Assembly: GCF_900104225.1 (NCBI RefSeq)
Contig: NZ_FNJK01000002.1
Location: forward strand, 372,001 to 436,000
DNA: 64,000 nucleotides
Direction of reading: 5' to 3'
Source of the DNA: Streptococcus equinus
Lineage (GTDB): Bacteria; Bacillota; Bacilli; Lactobacillales; Streptococcaceae
Shown: one piece after another, positions 6,449 to 15,297 of the stretch
How the letters are laid out: every line of letters starts with the position of its first letter
Position numbering within the stretch: position 1 is the first letter of the stretch
Translations under genes and position numbers: made by a program
The notes under the pieces: model-generated
The model's database searches: none
What the model was told of the DNA's origin: nothing
The model's input: the letters and a program-made list of their open reading frames with translations, nothing else

Positions 6449-7216
6449 TTATTGAATATTAATTTTGTTTTTAAGCAAGTAATGTGTTGCTAAGTAGAAG
6501 ATGGCACCTTCGATAAAGCACTCAATACAAGAATAGATAAAGAAATGGATAGTAAGGTCACTATTTAGTTCGTGACTTCCGAGGATTTCAGACACTAATA
6601 AAACGATGAATGAAACGACGAAGTAGGCAACGAATGCCATAAGACCACGTCTATTAGCAAATAATTGACCAATTGTAATAGCTAAGTAGATGAGCAGAAT
6701 TCCTGAAATAGAAGAGATTGCTAACCAAAGGAACCCAATTCCCCATTCGGCAGGAGTGAGCATTTTAGCTAATTGTGGTAGGAAAGCTAGAAAATGACCT
6801 AGGCCAAAAATCGGTATAATAAGCAACGTCACACCAATAGTAACAACGATAGTGTTAAAGGCAGTCCAAATCAGTGAAGCAATCAGTTTAGATAAAATGA
6901 TTTGGTGAGTAGATACTGGCAAGGTTAAAGTAAGGTAACCTTCACGACCAAAGATATTTTTATAAAAACGTCGCACGATGATAGCTAGTGTAGCAATCCA
7001 TGCACTGGCAACGACCACACCGAACATAATTGCCAAAATAATTGGAATGAGTTTAGTGAAGTTGCCAGGGTTGCTTGTTGTATAGTTTTCAGCATAGTCT
7101 GTAAGTGTCTTGATGCTAAAGCCAAGGAAGATGGAAATAGCGATAATTGACGCATTAAGTGCGAAGTACCATTTACCGACAGATTTTAGTTCGTATTTTA
7201 AAAGTTTTGAAAACAT
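6449..7216 (-). CDS. ABC-2 type transporter permease
   Basis: A 255-residue protein with about six hydrophobic spans and no nucleotide-binding motif: the membrane subunit of an ABC-2 exporter. A cytoplasmic block FYKNIFGREGYLTLTLPVS follows the second span and is typical of permeases paired with YtrB-like ATPases. It is the last gene of a three-gene operon, 9 nt after the ATPase gene, and is followed by a terminator. The substrate is unknown; relatives respond to cell-envelope stress or antibiotics. Confidence 0.85.
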   Translation of the reverse strand: MFSKLLKYELKSVGKWYFALNASIIAISIFLGFSIKTLTDYAENYTTSNPGNFTKLIPIILAIMFGVVVASAWIATLAIIVRRFYKNIFGREGYLTLTLPVSTHQIILSKLIASLIWTAFNTIVVTIGVTLLIIPIFGLGHFLAFLPQLAKMLTPAEWGIGFLWLAISSISGILLIYLAITIGQLFANRRGLMAFVAYFVVSFIVLLVSEILGSHELNSDLTIHFFIYSCIECFIEGAIFYLATHYLLKNKINIQ

Positions 7217-7225
7217 AATTCCTCC

Positions 7226-7924
7226 CTAAGCTTTGTAAGTCTCACGGAAGAGTGAATCAATGGATTGACCGTTCTCTTCACGAATATCATCCGTATTGCC
7301 TTGCAAAATAATTTTTCCGTCTTTAAGGAAAATGATTTCATCAAGGATTGGTTCGATTTCTGAAATTAAGTGCGTTGAGATAATAACGGAAGCCTCTTCA
7401 CAGTAATTATTGATGATAGTGCGTAAAATGTAGTCACGCGCGGCTGGGTCAACACCACCAATTGGTTCATCAAGAATATAAAGTTTTGCTTGTCGGCTCA
7501 TGACCAAGATTAGCTGCACTTTTTCTTTATTCCCTTTTGATAGGTTTTTGAGGATATCATTTGGATTAAGGTCTAAATCTTCTAAAAGGTGTTCAGCTTT
7601 TTCACGAGAGAAGTCTTCGTAAAAATCTTCGAAGAAAGCAAGGGCATCCTTGATTTTCATATCTTCTCTGAGGTAAGAAGTATCTGGAAGATATGAAATG
7701 ATTTTTTTAGTGTCGACTGAAGGACGGTAACCATCAATGACGATTTCTCCAGTTGTTGGGTGAAGAAGTCCGTTGATTAGTTTAATCAGTGTTGTTTTCC
7801 CGCTTCCATTTGGGCCAAGTAAGCCAATAATCTTACCGGCAGGTAAACTAAGTGTCACATCGTCAACAGCTACATGTTTTTTGTATTTTTTGGTAACGTG
7901 ATGTAGTTGGAGTAATTGACTCAT
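7226..7924 (-). CDS. ABC transporter ATP-binding protein (YtrB-like)
   Basis: A 232-residue nucleotide-binding subunit. Walker A is GPNGSGKTTL near residue 39, the signature motif is the variant LSKGNKEKVQL near 131, Walker B is LYILDEPIGGVDP near 152, and the switch histidine is in ISTHLISEIEP. The signature departs from LSGGQ as in other YtrB/EcsA-like proteins. It energises the downstream permease and lies 1 nt after the regulator gene, so the three are co-expressed. Confidence 0.9.
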   Translation of the reverse strand: MSQLLQLHHVTKKYKKHVAVDDVTLSLPAGKIIGLLGPNGSGKTTLIKLINGLLHPTTGEIVIDGYRPSVDTKKIISYLPDTSYLREDMKIKDALAFFEDFYEDFSREKAEHLLEDLDLNPNDILKNLSKGNKEKVQLILVMSRQAKLYILDEPIGGVDPAARDYILRTIINNYCEEASVIISTHLISEIEPILDEIIFLKDGKIILQGNTDDIREENGQSIDSLFRETYKA

Positions 7925-7925
7925 C

Positions 7926-8294
7926 CTATTTTTTCTCCTTAATATACGATTCTAGTGTAGTCACAATATCGTCGATTTCAAATCCTATTTTTTGCATGTT
8001 ATTAACGAATGATTGCAATTCTGCCTCAGCAACTTCTCGACGTTTTTGCATGATGAGGTCAGTGTCATCTGTAACAAAGCGGCCAGATGTTCGTTGAGAG
8101 TAAACCATGCCTTCGCGTTCTAGTTCTGAAAAAGCGCGTTGCATTGTGTTGGGATTGACACCGGCTTCTTCGGCTAATTCGCGAACGGTTGGGAGTTGGT
8201 CACCGCTTTTTATCTCTTGGCTGATGATTTGCATTTTAATATGTTGTGCAATTTGAACGTAAATAGGTGATTTTTCATCAAATTTCCAGGACAT
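7926..8294 (-). CDS. GntR family regulator (YtrA subfamily)
   Basis: A 122-residue regulator. The N-terminal winged helix-turn-helix runs about 10-75 (TVRELAEEAGVNPNTMQRAFSEL), followed by a short dimerisation helix region without a ligand-binding domain, which is diagnostic of the YtrA subfamily. It heads the operon with an ABC exporter and very probably represses it. An inverted repeat over the -10 and two direct repeats downstream are candidate operators. Confidence 0.92.
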   Translation of the reverse strand: MSWKFDEKSPIYVQIAQHIKMQIISQEIKSGDQLPTVRELAEEAGVNPNTMQRAFSELEREGMVYSQRTSGRFVTDDTDLIMQKRREVAEAELQSFVNNMQKIGFEIDDIVTTLESYIKEKK

Positions 8295-8320
8295 ACGATA
8301 ACCCCTTTCTATTAAATTTT

Positions 8321-8392
8321 GAAGAAGTCTTATATTAATTAGAAGAAGTCTTGTACTAAATAAATGGTACAGAAATAAGTTTGAAATGTCAA
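8321..8392 (-). promoter_or_regulatory. Promoter and candidate GntR operators of the ABC operon
   Basis: On the minus strand TTGACA (8392-8387), 17 nt, then TACCAT (8369-8364). The -10 overlaps the inverted repeat TGTAC-N10-GTACA (8352-8371). Downstream, GAAGAAGTCTT occurs twice (8321-8331 and 8342-8352), 21 bp apart, two helical turns. The layout fits autorepression by the YtrA-like regulator. Confidence 0.6.
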
Positions 8393-8453
8393 GAAATCAA
8401 TCGGTATGTTATCTTATTTCATTTTAAATCGAAATGAGGAACTATTTTTAGTG

Positions 8454-8459
8454 TATAAT
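8454..8459 (+). promoter_or_regulatory. dnaE -10 element
   Basis: TATAAT at 8454-8459, 36 nt before the chosen dnaE start; no matching -35 is visible. Confidence 0.4.
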
Positions 8460-8494
8460 AGATGAAGAAGTACACAAAGAAAGGAGAGATTTTT

Positions 8495-11400
8495 ATGTTT
8501 GCCCAATTAGATACCAAGACAGTCTATTCCTTTATGGATAGTTTAATTGACCTAGAGGGTTATGTCAAAGAAGCCAAAGTATTAGGCTACCAGACCATTG
8601 GGATTATGGACAAAGATAATCTCTACGCCGCCTTTCATTTTATGACGAAAGCTAAAGAAAATGGTTTGCGTCCTGTTTTAGGTCTTGAAATAAGTCTTAA
8701 TTTCCAAGAAAATTTTGCTTTAACCGTGTATTTGATTGCGCGTGATACGATTGGGTATAAAAATTTGATGAAAGTATCTAGTCGTCAAATGACTTCTGGT
8801 ATTCAGCTGGAAGACCTTAAAGACTATTTGTCAGGTCTTGCGGTTATTGTGCCTTATTTTGATGGCATAGAGGCCTTATCCCTTCCTTTTGATTATTTTA
8901 TTGGTGTAGATATACATGCAGAAGAAAGAGCTTATAACAAGCCTTTGATTCCGTTACATACTGTTCGGTATTTTAATACTGAAGAAGTTGAAACGCTTCA
9001 TATGCTTCACGCCATTCGTGATAATATCAGTCTGAAGGATGCCCCCTCTGCCCCTCAAGGTCAGGCTTTAATAGCATGTGATATTTTAACACAAGCTTTT
9101 CAGCAGAAATTCCCACAGGCATTAGACAATTTAGAAAAGCTGGTTTCTTCTATTCATTATGAATTTAATAATGAATTAAAATTACCACGTTTTAATCGAC
9201 AAAAGCCAGCACAAGATGAATTGGTCGAATTGACTGAGGCAGGACTTAAGGCTAAAAAACTTTGGTTACCAGAATATCAAGAACGTTTAAGCAAAGAATT
9301 ATCTGTCATTCATAAAATGGGATTTGATGATTATTTCCTTATTGTCTGGGATTTACTTCGTTTTGGTCGTAGTCGTGGCTACTACATGGGGATGGGACGT
9401 GGATCAGCTGCGGGAAGTCTTGTCTCGTATGCACTTGATATCACAGGAATTGATCCTGTCAAAAACAATCTCCTTTTTGAACGTTTCTTGAATGAAGAAC
9501 GATACAGCATGCCCGATATTGATATTGACCTACCAGATGTGTATCGGAGTGAGTTTCTTCACTATGTTCGTAATCGATACGGCAGTCTTCATTCGGCTCA
9601 AATTGTAACCTTTTCAACTTTTGGTGCGAAGCAGGCTATCCGAGATGTTTTTAAACGTTTTGGTGCCCCTGAGCATGAACTGACTAATATCACTAAGAAA
9701 ATCGGTTTTAGAGATAATCTGACATCAGTTTATGAAAAAAATCTAGCCTTTCGTCAAATTATTAATGCTAAGATTGAGTACCAAAAAGCATTTGCTATTG
9801 CTAAGCGTATAGAAGGAAATCCTCGTCAGACCTCTATCCACGCAGCCGGTGTTGTGATGAGCGATGATAATTTGACTGAGCATATTCCTTTAAAAGCTGG
9901 GGAAGACATGATGATTACCCAGTATGATGCTCAAGCGGTTGAAGCAAATGGTCTTCTTAAAATGGACTTTCTTGGCTTACGAAACCTTACGTTTGTGCAA
10001 CGCATGCAAGAAAAAGTGGCTAAAGATTATGGCATTAACATTGATATCAAGTCTATTGATTTAGAGGATCAGAAGACGCTTGCTTTATTTGCTGCTGGAA
10101 AAACTAAGGGAATTTTCCAATTTGAGCAACCAGGAGCTATTAACCTCTTGAAACGAATCAAGCCGAAAAAATTTGAAGATGTTGTTGCTACAACAAGTTT
10201 AAACCGACCTGGTGCTAGTGATTATACGGAAAACTTCATCAGACGTCGTTTCGGACAAGAAGCAGTGGATTTGATTGACCCTTTGGTAGCACCAATCTTA
10301 GAGCCAACCTATGGCATTATGCTTTATCAAGAGCAGGTCATGCAGATTGCTCAAGTTTATGCTGGTTTTACGCTCGGTAAAGCGGATTTGTTACGTCGTG
10401 CCATGTCGAAGAAAAAGGCTGACGATATGCAAAAAATGGAAAGTGAGTTCTTAAAAGGAGCGCAAGCCCTAGGACGCCCGCTTGAGACAGCTAAGGACTT
10501 ATTTTCACGTATGGCTAAGTTCGCCGGCTATGGCTTTAATAGAAGTCACGCATTTGCTTATTCAGCCCTAGCTTTTCAATTAGCTTATTTTAAGGCGCAT
10601 TATCCTGCTGTTTTCTATGATGTTATGCTCAATTGTTCAAGCGCTGACTATATTACAGATGCTATGGAGTCAGAGTTTCGTATCAAGAAGATTGATATTA
10701 ATACCGTTCCTTACAATGATAAAATATCCGATGGTCAAATCTATCTTGGCTTGAAGAACCTATGTGCTCTTCCTCGCGACATGTGTTATTGGATTATTGA
10801 CCATCGACCATTTTCAAGTATTGAAGATTTTTTGACAAAATTACCTGAAAACTACCAGAAGAAAGAACTGGTGGCACCTTTGGTAGAAATCGGTGCTTTT
10901 GATGCTTTTGAAAAAAATCGGCGAAAAATTATTGAAAATCTCGAGCCACTCTTTATCTTTGTCAACGAGTTAGGAAGTTTGTTTGCGGAAACTTCTTATA
11001 GCTGGATTGATGTAGATGATTTTCCAAATGCTGAAAAATATCGACAAGAGCAGGGGTTGCTAGGAGTGGGAATTAGTCCTCATCCTCTTCTTGAAATTGG
11101 AAAAAAATCATCTATTCCATTTACTGCTTTAACTGATTTACATGAAAATACTGAGGAGACTATTCTTGTAGAGTTATCCCAGATTCGTGTGATTAGAACC
11201 AAAACAAAAGGTGAACAGATGGCTTTTCTAAATGTGACTGATACGCAGAAAAAATTAGATGTGACTTTGTTCCCAGAAGTTTTCGCACGCTATAAAGACA
11301 TGTTACAAGAAGGAAGATTCTACTATTTATCAGGTAAGATTCAAAATCGTAACAATCGTTTGCAGATGATTTTAAATCATGTGCAAGAGGCAAGTAGTGA

Positions 11401-11602
11401 ACGTTTGTGGTTATTATTGCCAAATCATTTACATGATTCCCAAGTATCAGCTATCTTATCAGAATACCCGGGAAATATTCCTGTTATTTTGCATTATCAA
11501 GATAGTAAGCAAACCTTACAGAGTCAGAGACATCTTGTTAAAAAAGATGCTGAACTTTTACAGGCTTTGAAACCATATACAGTGAAAACGATTTATCAAT
11601 AA
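8495..11602 (+). CDS. dnaE: DNA polymerase III subunit alpha, DnaE type
   Basis: A 1035-residue C-family DNA polymerase. Gram-positive cells use DnaE with PolC, DnaE extending RNA primers on the lagging strand. An N-terminal PHP domain (about 1-200) precedes the palm. The catalytic motif PDIDIDLPD is at 340-348, with D343 and D345 as the metal-binding aspartates. Then come the fingers (RQTSIHAAGVVMS), a helix-hairpin-helix region (LPENYQKKELVAPLVEIGAFDAF) and an OB fold near the C-terminus. The start at 8495 is chosen over the frame's first ATG (8462) because AAAGGAGAG lies just before it. Length is normal. Confidence 0.95.
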   Translation: MFAQLDTKTVYSFMDSLIDLEGYVKEAKVLGYQTIGIMDKDNLYAAFHFMTKAKENGLRPVLGLEISLNFQENFALTVYLIARDTIGYKNLMKVSSRQMTSGIQLEDLKDYLSGLAVIVPYFDGIEALSLPFDYFIGVDIHAEERAYNKPLIPLHTVRYFNTEEVETLHMLHAIRDNISLKDAPSAPQGQALIACDILTQAFQQKFPQALDNLEKLVSSIHYEFNNELKLPRFNRQKPAQDELVELTEAGLKAKKLWLPEYQERLSKELSVIHKMGFDDYFLIVWDLLRFGRSRGYYMGMGRGSAAGSLVSYALDITGIDPVKNNLLFERFLNEERYSMPDIDIDLPDVYRSEFLHYVRNRYGSLHSAQIVTFSTFGAKQAIRDVFKRFGAPEHELTNITKKIGFRDNLTSVYEKNLAFRQIINAKIEYQKAFAIAKRIEGNPRQTSIHAAGVVMSDDNLTEHIPLKAGEDMMITQYDAQAVEANGLLKMDFLGLRNLTFVQRMQEKVAKDYGINIDIKSIDLEDQKTLALFAAGKTKGIFQFEQPGAINLLKRIKPKKFEDVVATTSLNRPGASDYTENFIRRRFGQEAVDLIDPLVAPILEPTYGIMLYQEQVMQIAQVYAGFTLGKADLLRRAMSKKKADDMQKMESEFLKGAQALGRPLETAKDLFSRMAKFAGYGFNRSHAFAYSALAFQLAYFKAHYPAVFYDVMLNCSSADYITDAMESEFRIKKIDINTVPYNDKISDGQIYLGLKNLCALPRDMCYWIIDHRPFSSIEDFLTKLPENYQKKELVAPLVEIGAFDAFEKNRRKIIENLEPLFIFVNELGSLFAETSYSWIDVDDFPNAEKYRQEQGLLGVGISPHPLLEIGKKSSIPFTALTDLHENTEETILVELSQIRVIRTKTKGEQMAFLNVTDTQKKLDVTLFPEVFARYKDMLQEGRFYYLSGKIQNRNNRLQMILNHVQEASSERLWLLLPNHLHDSQVSAILSEYPGNIPVILHYQDSKQTLQSQRHLVKKDAELLQALKPYTVKTIYQ

Positions 11603-11648
11603 AAATTTAGTAAAAATAAAATAAAGTAAAGCTTTTTACAAAGTAATG

Positions 11649-11657
11649 TGCTATAAT
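11649..11657 (+). promoter_or_regulatory. pfkA extended -10 promoter
   Basis: TGCTATAAT with TATAAT at 11652-11657. The nearest -35-like TTTACA (11635-11640) is only 11 nt upstream, so the extended -10 probably drives the promoter. AAAGGAG precedes the pfkA ATG. Confidence 0.6.
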
Positions 11658-11668
11658 AAGAACGTTAG

Positions 11669-12709
<1,041 letters not shown>

Positions 12710-12791
12710 TAGTATAGTATTTATAGATTAAAAATTATTGTTATTAATAGTCGTTCATTCGGCTTAAAAATAAAGGGAGTTTCATATTATC

Positions 12792-14294
12792 ATGAATAAA
12801 CGCGTAAAAATCGTTGCAACACTTGGTCCTGCGGTTGAAATCCGTGGCGGTAAAAAATTTGGTGAAGATGGATATTGGGGTGAAAGCCTTGATGTTGAAG
12901 CATCAGCACAAAAAATCGCTCAATTGATTAAAGAAGGTGCAAACGTCTTCCGTTTCAACTTCTCACACGGTGACCACGCTGAACAAGGTGAACGTATGGC
13001 TACTGTACGTCGTGCAGAAGAAATTGCTGGTCAAAAAGTTGGTTTCCTTCTTGACACTAAAGGTCCTGAAATCCGTACTGAACTTTTTGAAGGCGACGCT
13101 AAAGAATATTCATACAAAACTGGTGAACAAATCCGTGTTGCTACAAAACAAGGTATCAAATCAACTCGCGATGTTATCGCTTTGAACGTTGCCGGTGCTC
13201 TTGACATCTACGATGATGTTGAAGTTGGTAAACAAGTTCTTGTTGACGATGGTAAACTTGGTCTTCGTGTTGTTTCTAAAGACGATGCAACTCGTGAATT
13301 TGTTGTTGAAGTTGAAAACGATGGTATTATCGCTAAACAAAAAGGTGTAAACATTCCTTACACTAAAATCCCATTCCCAGCTCTTGCTGAACGTGATAAC
13401 GACGATATCCGTTTCGGTCTTGAACAAGGTCTTAACTTTATCGCTATCTCATTTGTACGTACTGCAAAAGACGTTCAAGAAGTTCGTGCTATCTGTGAAG
13501 AAACTGGTAACGGACACGTTCGTTTGTTTGCTAAAATCGAAAACCAACAAGGTATCGAAAACATTGACGAAATCATCGAAGCTGCTGATGGTATCATGAT
13601 CGCTCGTGGTGACATGGGTATCGAAGTTCCATTTGAAATGGTTCCAGTTTACCAAAAAATGATCATCACTAAAGTTAACGCAGCTGGTAAAGCAGTTATC
13701 ACAGCAACAAACATGCTTGAATCTATGACTGAAAAACCACGTGCAACTCGTTCAGAAGTATCTGACGTGTTCAACGCTGTTATCGATGGTACAGATGCTA
13801 CAATGCTTTCTGGTGAATCTGCAAATGGTAAATACCCAGTTGAAGCTGTTCGTGCAATGGCTACAATCGATAAAAACGCTCAAACTCTTCTTAACGAATA
13901 CGGACGTCTTGATTCATCATCATTCGCTCGTACTTCTAAAACAGAAGTTGTGGCTTCAGCAGTTAAAGATGCAACAAGCTCAATGGATATCAAACTTGTA
14001 GTTGCTCTTACTGAATCTGGTAACACTGCTCGTCTTATCTCTAAATACCGTCCAGATGCTGACATCTTGGCTGTAACATTTGACGAAAAAACTCAAAAAT
14101 CACTTATGATTAACTGGGGTGTTATTCCAGTTGTAACTGAAAAACCTGCATCAACTGATGACATGTTTGAAGTTGCTGAAAAAGCTGCTCTTGAATCTGG
14201 ATTGGTTCAATCAGGTGATAACATCGTTATCGTCGCTGGTGTTCCTGTTGGTTCAGGTGGTACAAACACAATGCGTATCCGCACTGTAAAATAA
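12792..14294 (+). CDS. pyk: Pyruvate kinase
   Basis: A 500-residue enzyme converting phosphoenolpyruvate and ADP to pyruvate and ATP. The substrate-binding block is FRFNFSHGDH near 54, KIENQQGIENIDEI lies near 250, and the signature IMIARGDMGIEVP near 270. A C-terminal allosteric domain ends in NTMRIRTVK. Length is typical for lactic acid bacteria. Ribosome binding site AGGGAG is present. A strong terminator follows. Confidence 0.97.
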   Translation: MNKRVKIVATLGPAVEIRGGKKFGEDGYWGESLDVEASAQKIAQLIKEGANVFRFNFSHGDHAEQGERMATVRRAEEIAGQKVGFLLDTKGPEIRTELFEGDAKEYSYKTGEQIRVATKQGIKSTRDVIALNVAGALDIYDDVEVGKQVLVDDGKLGLRVVSKDDATREFVVEVENDGIIAKQKGVNIPYTKIPFPALAERDNDDIRFGLEQGLNFIAISFVRTAKDVQEVRAICEETGNGHVRLFAKIENQQGIENIDEIIEAADGIMIARGDMGIEVPFEMVPVYQKMIITKVNAAGKAVITATNMLESMTEKPRATRSEVSDVFNAVIDGTDATMLSGESANGKYPVEAVRAMATIDKNAQTLLNEYGRLDSSSFARTSKTEVVASAVKDATSSMDIKLVVALTESGNTARLISKYRPDADILAVTFDEKTQKSLMINWGVIPVVTEKPASTDDMFEVAEKAALESGLVQSGDNIVIVAGVPVGSGGTNTMRIRTVK

Positions 14295-14303
14295 TTAAAA
14301 AAT

Positions 14304-14354
14304 AAAAAAGCCTATCATATCAAGCTTTATCGCCTGTGTGATAGGGCTTTTTTT
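14304..14354 (+). terminator. Terminator after pyk
   Basis: AAAGCCTATCA near 14307-14317 pairs with TGATAGGGCTTT (from 14339) across a long loop, followed by a T run. Confidence 0.8.
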
Positions 14355-14499
14355 ATATAAAAGTGGTAGTATGGGGCACAAAAGGGGCAAAAACAGGACA
14401 TTGTTTATCTTTTTAACCAATTTTTAGATAGTATGCAAGTATTTCTCGCTTAACATTGTGTCAAAAGTCACATAGTTACTTTTTTTATGTACAGAAACA

Positions 14500-14508
14500 T
14501 GGTATAAT
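14500..14508 (+). promoter_or_regulatory. Promoter of the signal-peptidase-like gene
   Basis: Extended -10 TGGTATAAT with TATAAT at 14503-14508, 22 nt before the start codon and followed by AGGAGA. No clear -35. The 14355-14500 stretch holds no gene. Confidence 0.6.
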
Positions 14509-14530
14509 GGAATAAAGAATAGGAGAAATT

Positions 14531-15088
14531 ATGGTTAAGCGCGATTTTATTCGAAATATTATTTTAGTCTTAATTGCTATTTTAGCGATTTTCTTGTTGA
14601 GAATTTTTGTATTTTCAACGTTTAGAGTGCATGAAGATGCCGCTAATTCATACCTATCCAACGGTGATGTTGTAGTAGTTAATCGTAATCGAGAACCACG
14701 CTACAAAGATTTTATTGTTTACAAGAAAGATGGCATTTTTTACATTAGTCGTGTAGTTGCTACAGCTGCTCAAAGTGCGACTGTCATGGATGATATTCTT
14801 TATATTGACAATAAAGTTAAAGAAGAGCCATACATCAGTAAAATTAAATCAGACTATTTATCAACTTCTGATACTCAACAGCCTTTTACATCTGATTTTT
14901 CTGTTAATACTGTTTCTAATGGTAAATATGACAAAGTTCCAAAAGGAAGTTACCTTGTTTTAAACGATGATCGTCAGAACACAAACGATAGTCGTAGTTT
15001 TGGATTAATTAAAGAAAGCCAAATTCGAGGTGTTGTGACGTTTAAAATCTTCCCGCTAAATCAATTTGGTTTTATTACAACAGAGTAG
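14531..15088 (+). CDS. Signal peptidase I-like membrane protein lacking the Ser/Lys dyad
   Basis: A 185-residue S26-family protein: one membrane anchor (about 10-29) and an extracellular beta-rich domain. The box E signature LNDDRQNTNDSRSFG (144-158) is well kept. The catalytic serine box, normally SMxPTL, reads DAANSYLSNGD (36-46). The box D lysine, normally in KRV, is serine 73 in YISRVVATA. So neither dyad residue is present and peptidase activity is unlikely. Related pseudo-peptidases act as chaperones or assembly factors in streptococcal pili. The position between pyk and glmS matches genes often called lepB. Confidence 0.8.
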   Translation: MVKRDFIRNIILVLIAILAIFLLRIFVFSTFRVHEDAANSYLSNGDVVVVNRNREPRYKDFIVYKKDGIFYISRVVATAAQSATVMDDILYIDNKVKEEPYISKIKSDYLSTSDTQQPFTSDFSVNTVSNGKYDKVPKGSYLVLNDDRQNTNDSRSFGLIKESQIRGVVTFKIFPLNQFGFITTE

Positions 15089-15127
15089 TTTAACTACTCT
15101 GCTTTTTGTTGCTTTTCTTTTGCTTTT

Positions 15128-15245
15128 ATACCAATCAACAATTGGTATAGTTAAAATTATACCAATGTTTTTGTTGACAAGCAATAAGTAAAGTTATATA
15201 CTGTTGCTGTAAGGTTTTAGAGAGTCTTTATTAGACTATACCAAT
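15128..15245 (+). promoter_or_regulatory. glmS promoter with NagR-like operator half-sites
   Basis: Promoter TTGACA (15174-15179), 17 nt, TATACT (15197-15202). The octamer ATACCAAT occurs at 15128-15135, 15159-15166 and 15238-15245, with its inverse ATTGGTAT at 15141-15148. The pattern resembles half-sites of GntR/HutC amino-sugar regulators (NagR/DasR type, ATTGGTMTAGACCAAT). Sites flank the promoter on both sides. NagR control of glmS is known in S. mutans; the assignment here is by motif. Confidence 0.65.
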
Positions 15246-15297
15246 TTTAAAAAATAAGAAAGAGATAGTAGGAATTCCCTACTAAAGGTAAAAAAAT

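Noticed and set aside
15203..15297. glmS ribozyme in the glmS leader
   Set aside because: The predicted leader is about 90 nt, too short for the ribozyme core, and no conserved ribozyme segments are seen.
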